Positions 6,893-11,480 of a stretch of 11,480 bases of DNA are shown here, piece after piece (positions within the stretch are counted from its first letter, which is position 1; each line of letters begins with the position of its first letter). This DNA is from an uncultured Prevotellaceae bacterium (GTDB lineage: Bacteria > Bacteroidota > Bacteroidia > Bacteroidales > Bacteroidaceae), in assembly GCA_945827465.1 (NCBI GenBank), contig CALZOH010000101.1, positions 1-11,480 on the forward strand. Direction: 5' to 3'. Both the position numbers and the translations under genes were made by a program. Below the pieces are notes generated by a model, which did no database searches, was not told the DNA's origin, and saw only the letters and a list, made by a program, of their open reading frames with translations.

Positions 6893-8434
6893 ATGGCTCA
6901 AGAAGACGTTTTCAAAAAGATTGTATCCCATTGTAAGGAATATGGGTTTGTATTTCCCTCAAGTGATATCTATGGCGGACTCGCTGCTGTCTACGACTAT
7001 GGTCAGAATGGTGTTGAACTCAAGAACAACATCAAGGAATATTGGTGGAAGAGCATGGTATTACTCCATGACAACATTGTAGGCATCGACAGCTGCATCT
7101 TCATGCACCCCACTATTTGGAAAGCCAGTGGTCACGTAGACGCATTCAACGACCCACTCATCGACAATCGTGATTCAAAGAAGCGTTATCGGGCCGATAA
7201 CCTCATTGAAGATCAAATCGCCAAATATGATGAGAAGATCGATAAAGAGGTGGCCAAAGCCGCTAAACGCTTTGGTGAGGCTTTTGACGAAGCCAAATTC
7301 CGTGAAACGAATCCGCGTGTGCTTGATATCAAGGCCAAACGCGACGCCCTCCACGAGCGTTACACCCTCGCTATGCAGGGACCGGACCTCGAAGCACTCA
7401 AGCAAATCATTATAGACGAGGAAATCATAGACCCGATCAGCGGAACCAAGAACTGGACCGACGTTCGTCAGTTCAATTTGATGTTCAGCACGCAACTGAA
7501 CAACACGGGAGATGGTGCCGATAAGATCTATCTTCGTCCCGAAACGGCCCAAGGAATCTTCGTCAACTACTTGAATGTGCAGAAGACCGGACGTATGAAG
7601 CTGCCGTTTGGTATCGCCCAGATTGGTAAAGCCTTCCGAAACGAGATCGTTGCACGTCAGTTCATCTTCCGTATGCGTGAGTTTGAACAGATGGAGATGC
7701 AGTTTTTCGTTAAACCCGGCACCGAAATGGAGTGGTTCAACAAGTGGAAGGAGTTGAGAATGGCTTGGCACCAGGCATTAGGCTTTGGTTCGGAGAACTA
7801 TCGCTTCCACGATCACGAAAAACTGGCTCATTACGCCAATGCAGCTACCGACATCGAGTTCAAGATGCCCTTCGGTTTCAAAGAAGTCGAAGGCATTCAT
7901 AGTCGTACAAACTTTGATTTGTCCCAACACGAGACCTACTCCGGTCGTCAGATCAAGTATTTCGATCCGGAAACCAACGAAAGCTACACGCCGTATGACA
8001 TTGAGACCAGTATCGGTGTCGACCGCATGACGTTGAGCGTGCTCTGCCACTCTTACCAGGAAGAACAACTCGAAAACGGCGAGACACGCGTCGTATTGAA
8101 ATTCCCGCCGCAGCTCGCTCCGGTCAAGTTGTCTGTCATGCCTTTGGTACGCAAAGATGGTTTGGCAGAGAAGGCACGCGAGATTGTCAATGATCTGAAG
8201 TTCCACTTCAACACCCATTACGACGAGAAAGACTCCATCGGCAAGCGTTATCGCCGTCAAGACGCCATAGGAACGCCCTATTGCGTGACGGTGGACTACG
8301 ATACCCTGCAGGACGACACTGTAACTCTTCGTTTCCGCGATACCATGGAACAGAAGAGAGTCAAGATTGCTGAACTTCGTGGTATTATTGAAGACTCTGT
8401 CAGCATCACTTCCCTCCTGAAGAAACTCGTATAA
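6893..8434 (+). CDS. glyS: Glycyl-tRNA synthetase, dimeric (alpha2) class II type
   Basis: GlyRS charges tRNA-Gly with glycine. This is the single-chain homodimeric form, not the alpha2-beta2 GlyQ/GlyS form of E. coli. The 513-residue protein (from ATG 6893) starts MAQEDVFKKIVSHCKEYGFV, typical of the family. The class II core shows RPET at 215-218 (YLRPETAQGIFVNY), motif 2 with FRNE at 248-251 (R249) followed by FRMREFEQMEMQFF, and motif 3 with GVDRM at 375-379 (R378). The C-terminal anticodon-binding domain begins near FPPQLAPVKLSVMPL. An upstream TTG would add 12 residues but lies in the promoter, so the ATG is preferred. The FKBP-like gene follows after 29 bp, which suggests that glyS leads a four-gene transcript. 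Confidence 0.96.
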   Translation: MAQEDVFKKIVSHCKEYGFVFPSSDIYGGLAAVYDYGQNGVELKNNIKEYWWKSMVLLHDNIVGIDSCIFMHPTIWKASGHVDAFNDPLIDNRDSKKRYRADNLIEDQIAKYDEKIDKEVAKAAKRFGEAFDEAKFRETNPRVLDIKAKRDALHERYTLAMQGPDLEALKQIIIDEEIIDPISGTKNWTDVRQFNLMFSTQLNNTGDGADKIYLRPETAQGIFVNYLNVQKTGRMKLPFGIAQIGKAFRNEIVARQFIFRMREFEQMEMQFFVKPGTEMEWFNKWKELRMAWHQALGFGSENYRFHDHEKLAHYANAATDIEFKMPFGFKEVEGIHSRTNFDLSQHETYSGRQIKYFDPETNESYTPYDIETSIGVDRMTLSVLCHSYQEEQLENGETRVVLKFPPQLAPVKLSVMPLVRKDGLAEKAREIVNDLKFHFNTHYDEKDSIGKRYRRQDAIGTPYCVTVDYDTLQDDTVTLRFRDTMEQKRVKIAELRGIIEDSVSITSLLKKLV

Positions 8435-8463
8435 CTCTATACATCATTTTGTGTACTTTGAAA

Positions 8464-9129
8464 ATGAAGAGGTATCACGTTCCCTTTATCCTCGGCGTCC
8501 TGCTGTCCATGTTCTCTTTGTGCATGGCCTGCAGTGACGACAAGGAAGATGAGTCTGAATACAGCGACTGGAAAAACCGAAACGAAATCTATTTTGACCA
8601 GATTCGTGCCATAGCCAAAGACAGCATCAACCAAGTGCGCCGCATTTATGGTTCTACTTGGCGTGAACATAGTCCGTGGCGCACCTTCCTCAGCTACTCT
8701 TTAGACTCAACGGCCATGAATACAAGCATGGACTCCATCTATGTTCGCATCCTCAAGACCGGTACGGGCACCACTTCGCCCATAGGCAGCGACTCCTGCC
8801 GCATTTTCTTCCGAGGTCGGCTCATGCCAACGTCCGAACATCCCGACGGATACGTTTTCACCCATAGCGGACAATCCTCTATCTTTGAAGAAATATTCGA
8901 TCACAAGATCTCCACTCCCACCCTTCGACGTCCGACGTCATTTGTAAGGGGCTTTTCAACGGCTCTCATGAACATGCACGTGGGTGACCTCTGGCGGGTG
9001 TACATCCCCTATCCCTTGGGTTATAACAAGAGTGAGAATGCAACCATTCCCGCTTACTCCACGCTTATCTTCGAAATAGAGTTGCTCGAGTTCTATCCGC
9101 GTGGCACCAAGGTTCCCTCATGGAACTAA
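8464..9129 (+). CDS. FKBP-type peptidyl-prolyl isomerase-like lipoprotein, divergent active site
   Basis: The 221-residue protein has a lipoprotein signal peptide: MKRYH, a hydrophobic stretch, then LCMAC with C23 as the likely lipidated residue. The -3 position is Cys, which is atypical. SDDKEDE follows immediately, resembling the acidic export signal of surface lipoproteins in Bacteroidetes. Residues about 95-215 form an FKBP-like domain: IFFRGRL (114-120), YVFTHSG (130-136), FVRGF (160-164), then MHVGDLWRVYIPYPLGYN and a closing TLIFEIELLEF. Compared with FKBP12, the Asp37 position is T133 and the Trp59 position is F164, so isomerase activity may be weak or absent; a chaperone or binding role is possible. 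The start is ATG 8464, not the TTG at 8449, because it gives a clean K/R n-region. It lies between glyS and folP with gaps of 29 and 30 bp. Confidence 0.83.
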   Translation: MKRYHVPFILGVLLSMFSLCMACSDDKEDESEYSDWKNRNEIYFDQIRAIAKDSINQVRRIYGSTWREHSPWRTFLSYSLDSTAMNTSMDSIYVRILKTGTGTTSPIGSDSCRIFFRGRLMPTSEHPDGYVFTHSGQSSIFEEIFDHKISTPTLRRPTSFVRGFSTALMNMHVGDLWRVYIPYPLGYNKSENATIPAYSTLIFEIELLEFYPRGTKVPSWN

Positions 9130-9159
9130 TTACCTTCCATCCCCATTGTTTCAATCCCT

Positions 9160-10011
9160 ATGAACCTAAGTCTTAAAGTACGTAACGGTGAGTTGATCGA
9201 TTTTACATGCCCAAAAGTCATGGGAATACTCAACGTCACCCCTGACTCCTTCTATGCACCCAGTCGGAAACAGTCGGAAGAGAGCATTCGTCAGCGTGTA
9301 GACGAGATCACCAGTGGCGGTGCCACCTTTATTGATGTCGGTGCCTACTCTACTCGCCCCGGCGCCGAACTGATCTCGGCCGAGGAAGAGATGTCGCGCC
9401 TGCGCTTTGCACTCCCGATCATCCGCGAAGCCAACGTCAAAAACCTTATTCTCTCGGTAGATACTTTCCGAGGCGACGTCGCTCGCATGTGTGTGGAGGA
9501 ATATGGGGTAGATATCATCAATGATATTTCAGGCGGCGAGTTCGACCCCACTCTGTTCCCTACTTTGAGTCGACTTCACGTACCCTATGTGCTCAGCCAT
9601 ATCAAGGGCGACATCCATACAATGCACCAAGAAACAACTTATTCCAACATTGTACGGGAGATGTTCTTCTATTTCTCCACCAAGATTAAGATGTTGCACG
9701 ACTTGGGCGTATGCGATATCATCCTCGATCCGGGCTTCGGCTTCAGCAAACTGTACTATCACAACTACGAAGTGATGGGCCACTTGCAGGATTTCAAGGA
9801 GTTTCAGCTCCCTATCCTCGTTGGAATATCCCGCAAGAGCATGATCACCAAACTGCTCCACATCCCAACCGAAGAGACTCTAAACGCGACCACAGCCCTC
9901 AACGCCATCGCACTGACCAAAGGGGCAGATATTATACGCGTACACGACGTCCAGCAAGCTAACGAAGCCGTCACTCTCTATCACTTTACCAACTTGGGTA
10001 AGTTCCGTTGA
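9160..10011 (+). CDS. folP: Dihydropteroate synthase
   Basis: FolP condenses 6-hydroxymethyl-7,8-dihydropterin pyrophosphate with p-aminobenzoate in folate synthesis and is the sulfonamide target. The 283 residues form a TIM barrel of normal size. Motifs in order are MGILNVTPDSF (21-31, metal/diphosphate-binding N25), DVGAYSTRPG (59-68), SVDTF, INDISGG, LDPGFGFSK (pterin pocket), GISRKS (222-227) and RVHDV at 260-264. Two positions differ from the common form: GAYSTRPG for G.ESTRPG, and SHIKG where many have MHMKG. Both may be lineage variation; the sulfonamide response cannot be read from them. It is followed by cdaA after 40 bp, a neighbourhood I recall from other Bacteroidetes. The ATG at 9160 gives an N-terminus in line with the family. 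Confidence 0.96.
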   Translation: MNLSLKVRNGELIDFTCPKVMGILNVTPDSFYAPSRKQSEESIRQRVDEITSGGATFIDVGAYSTRPGAELISAEEEMSRLRFALPIIREANVKNLILSVDTFRGDVARMCVEEYGVDIINDISGGEFDPTLFPTLSRLHVPYVLSHIKGDIHTMHQETTYSNIVREMFFYFSTKIKMLHDLGVCDIILDPGFGFSKLYYHNYEVMGHLQDFKEFQLPILVGISRKSMITKLLHIPTEETLNATTALNAIALTKGADIIRVHDVQQANEAVTLYHFTNLGKFR

Positions 10012-10051
10012 CGCCTCCTTCAACCTCATATCACCCTCAGTGACTGACCCT

Positions 10052-10840
10052 ATGATCCATTTTGAGCTAAAAGATTTCATCGATATCTTCTTGGTAGCAT
10101 TGTTTCTCTACTACATCTACCGTCTGATGAAGCAATCGAGTGCCGCCAATATCTTCTCCGGCATCATCATCTTTATTCTCGTATGGATCATCGTTAAGCA
10201 GTTCTTCAATCTCCGACTGCTTGGAACCATTTTCGACACTATCATCAACATGGGAGCACTCGCGTTGGTCATCTTGTTCCAAGAGGAAATACGTCGTTTC
10301 TTCTCCACCATCGGTGTCCACCATAGCCAATCCTACTTGATTCGCTTCTTCCGGTCCAAACGTTCGTCCGATCACAGCCACGAAAACATCTTTCCCATCG
10401 TGATGGCATGTATGAACATGAGCAAAGGACACGTGGGGGCCCTGATTATCATCGAACACAGCGTTGGACTCAACGAATACATCAACTCCGGTGACAACAT
10501 CAACGCTAATATCACGCAACGCCTCATCGAGAATATCTTCTTTAAGAACTCTCCGCTCCACGATGGAGCCATGATCATACGCGGACAACATATCGCCGCA
10601 GCCGGTTGCATCCTGCCTGTGGCACACAACACCGACATCCCCAAGACGTTGGGACTGCGTCACCGTGCTGCATTGGGTATATCACAAAAAACCGACGCTC
10701 TTGCCATCATCGTATCAGAGGAGACGGGCGACATTTCGGTGGCATACAATGGGCAGTTCCACCTCGCCCTTTCGGCTGACGAACTCGAAAATATCCTGTC
10801 AACGCCTCATCCATTCAATCACGAGATTCCCCATATCTAA
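10052..10840 (+). CDS. cdaA: Membrane diadenylate cyclase
   Basis: CdaA makes the second messenger cyclic di-AMP from two ATP; the signal typically governs potassium and osmolyte balance and envelope homeostasis. The 262-residue protein has three N-terminal membrane helices, about residues 8-25, 33-51 and 56-77, then a linker and a cytoplasmic DAC domain. The catalytic motifs are intact: DGA at 171-173 (in LHDGAMII) and RHR at 203-205 (in GLRHRAALG). The GTG at 10040 would add MTDP. The ATG at 10052 is preferred because it starts MIHFELKDFIDI, close to the usual CdaA N-terminus. It is the last gene of the glyS operon, with a terminator 34 bp downstream. No CdaR (YbbR-domain) or glmM follows, unlike the Firmicutes cdaA-cdaR-glmM order. 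Confidence 0.95.
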   Translation: MIHFELKDFIDIFLVALFLYYIYRLMKQSSAANIFSGIIIFILVWIIVKQFFNLRLLGTIFDTIINMGALALVILFQEEIRRFFSTIGVHHSQSYLIRFFRSKRSSDHSHENIFPIVMACMNMSKGHVGALIIIEHSVGLNEYINSGDNINANITQRLIENIFFKNSPLHDGAMIIRGQHIAAAGCILPVAHNTDIPKTLGLRHRAALGISQKTDALAIIVSEETGDISVAYNGQFHLALSADELENILSTPHPFNHEIPHI

Positions 10841-10874
10841 AAACCACCACAACCCCATAACAATTAGAACCGTT

Positions 10875-10917
10875 TCCCCGGCACAACTGGTTTCCTCCCA
10901 ACGTGTCGGGGATTTTT
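10875..10917 (+). terminator. Rho-independent terminator of the glyS-cdaA operon
   Basis: TCCCCGGCAC (10875-10884) pairs with GTGTCGGGGA (10903-10912), including one G-T wobble, around an 18-nt loop. TTTTT follows at 10913-10917. It lies 34 bp after the cdaA stop and 21 bp before the repeat array begins. Confidence 0.85.
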
Positions 10918-10986
10918 GTTACCCAACAACCAACATCCAATCATCGCGTTTGAGCATTGTTTTATCCATGAAATAACCAAAAAGGT

Positions 10987-11009
10987 GTAGGGGCGTATCG
11001 CATACGCCC
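10987..11009 (+). repeat. REP copy A
   Basis: GTAG at 10987-10990, left arm 10991-10998, loop CGC, right arm 11002-11009. Its downstream flank (11010-11040) has diverged most from copies B and C. Confidence 0.85.
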
Positions 11010-11105
11010 TTCATGGCAGGGAAAAAGCATATTAAACGATAATGTCATGTCGAGTGTTATCATGTGAAATCATTTTGTTTGACAAATGATTTATTAATGA
11101 ATTGA

Positions 11106-11165
11106 TCGAACATGTGTAGGGGCGTATCGCATACGCCCATCATGGCGGCGAAGGTGCATGTTCGA
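11106..11165 (+). repeat. REP copy B with an outer inverted repeat
   Basis: GTAG at 11116-11119, arms 11120-11127 and 11131-11138, loop CGC. A 9-bp outer inverted repeat, TCGAACATG (11106-11114) and CATGTTCGA (11157-11165), encloses the hairpin. The whole 60-bp unit could therefore fold as a stem carrying the REP hairpin on one arm. The downstream 28 nt (11140-11167) are identical to those of copy C. Confidence 0.85.
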
Positions 11166-11235
11166 CGGTGTTATTTCGTTGGGTGATATTGGGTGAAATC
11201 ATAGCGTTTGACCATTGTATGATCCATGAAATGAC

Positions 11236-11293
11236 CGAACAGGTGTAGGGGCGTATCACATACGCCCTTCATGGCGGCGAAGGTGCATGTTCG
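11236..11293 (+). repeat. REP copy C with a loop variant
   Basis: GTAG at 11245-11248, arms 11249-11256 and 11260-11267, loop CAC instead of CGC. The outer inverted repeat is shortened to CGAACA (11236-11241) with TGTTCG (11288-11293). Confidence 0.85.
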
Positions 11294-11315
11294 ACGATGA
11301 TGGTATGTTCGCCGC
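11274..11315. repeat. Inverted repeat at the direct-to-inverted junction of the array
   Basis: GCGGCGAA (11274-11281) and TTCGCCGC (11308-11315) are perfect 8-bp inverted arms with 26 bp between them. They mark the point where the orientation of the REP copies flips, and with cores C and D they could form a larger stem. Confidence 0.6.
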
Positions 11316-11340
11316 AATCATTTCATTTTCGCTCATTTGA

Positions 11341-11363
11341 GGGCGTATGCGATACGCCCCTAC
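11341..11363 (-). repeat. REP copy D, inverted
   Basis: Arms 11341-11348 and 11352-11359, loop GCG on the + strand (CGC on the minus strand), with the GTAG complement CTAC at 11360-11363. The upstream flank TTTTCGCTC (11327-11335) recurs before copy E (11412-11420). Confidence 0.85.
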
Positions 11364-11426
11364 GGTTGTTCGGTGATATTCTTTGGTATGTTGTGGGATG
11401 GGCTGGTTCCGTTTTCGCTCTTTTCA

Positions 11427-11449
11427 GGGCGTATGCGATACGCCCCTAC
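11427..11449 (-). repeat. REP copy E, inverted
   Basis: Arms 11427-11434 and 11438-11445, loop GCG on the + strand, with the GTAG complement CTAC at 11446-11449. The following flank (ACATGTTCGATTG, then GGGTATGTTGG) runs to the window end and resembles the flank of the truncated copy at 980-1015. Confidence 0.85.
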
Positions 11450-11480
11450 ACATGTTCGATTGATTTCTTGGGTATGTTGG

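Larger units (their letters stand above)
10939..11480. repeat. REP/BIME-like array of five palindromes with flanking GTAG
   Basis: This 540-bp non-coding stretch contains five hairpins with identical 8-bp arms (GGGCGTAT and ATACGCCC) and a 3-nt loop, each preceded on its own strand by GTAG. Copies A, B and C are direct, with cores starting at 10991, 11120 and 11249, exactly 129 bp apart. The inter-core sequence of A-B aligns with B-C without a gap. Similarity extends left to about 10939 in the same register. Copies D and E are inverted, with cores starting at 11341 and 11427, 86 bp apart and with their own similar flanks. Established knowledge: GTAG next to an imperfect or perfect palindrome is the recognition signature of REP elements and their RAYT transposases, and mixed head-to-tail and inverted copies form BIMEs. 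No RAYT gene is in the window. The array runs up to the window edge, so it may continue. Confidence 0.8.

Noticed and set aside
8453..8460. GTACTTTG just before the FKBP-like gene as a possible promoter box
   Set aside because: It misses the T of TAnnTTTG, and a start from it would give an essentially leaderless mRNA. The 29-bp gap to glyS fits co-transcription better.
10665..10976. A 103-codon open frame overlapping the end of cdaA and running through its terminator
   Set aside because: It is out of frame with cdaA, crosses the terminator and the start of the repeat array, and has no protein-like pattern.
10939..11480. CRISPR array as an explanation for the evenly spaced repeats
   Set aside because: The inter-core sequences are related to each other rather than unique, the period is 129 or 86 bp, and the copies occur in both orientations. 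No cas genes are present.

Overview
The window looks like chromosomal DNA of a Bacteroidales bacterium, probably from the Prevotella/Bacteroides side. The reasons are protein families typical of that group (a DUF6261-like protein, an asparagine-rich RluB-type pseudouridine synthase, a lipoprotein with an acidic stretch after the lipid cysteine), A-rich leaders without Shine-Dalgarno sites, and three exact matches to the Bacteroidetes -7 promoter box TAnnTTTG. All nine protein genes lie on the + strand. I see no rRNA, tRNA, CRISPR array, transposase or phage gene.

Layout: (1) 1-141, a leader with a 22-nt direct repeat; (2) 142-906, a DUF6261-like helical protein closed by a terminator; (3) 907-1342, an intergenic stretch with that terminator, a truncated copy of the palindromic repeat found at the far end of the window, a remnant that looks like the C-terminal end of an F5/8-type C (discoidin) domain, and the next promoter; (4) 1343-2437, an APH-fold kinase resembling N-acetylhexosamine 1-kinase, with its own promoter and a very strong terminator; (5) 2567-6659, a likely operon purB - RluB-type pseudouridine synthase - asnS, from a TAACTTTG promoter to a terminator at 6685; (6) 6893-10840, a likely operon glyS - FKBP-like lipoprotein - folP - cdaA, from a second TAACTTTG box to a terminator at 10875; (7) 10939-11480, a non-coding array of REP-type palindromes.

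Most of the genes are housekeeping: purine synthesis, rRNA modification, two aminoacyl-tRNA synthetases, folate synthesis and cyclic di-AMP synthesis. folP and cdaA probably share a transcript. No CdaR/YbbR partner follows cdaA here.

The main unexplained structure is the 3' array. Five hairpins have identical 8-bp arms, each with GTAG immediately 5' of the palindrome. Three are direct copies at an exact 129-bp period, followed by two inverted copies 86 bp apart. GTAG beside a palindrome is the signature of REP elements mobilised by RAYT (TnpA-REP) transposases, so this is best read as a Bacteroidales REP/BIME-like array, with a sixth, half-deleted copy about 10 kb upstream. I found no new multi-gene defence or metabolic system. 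Two starts should be moved from upstream TTG codons to internal ATGs (glyS 6893, FKBP-like 8464), and cdaA probably starts at ATG 10052 rather than GTG 10040.
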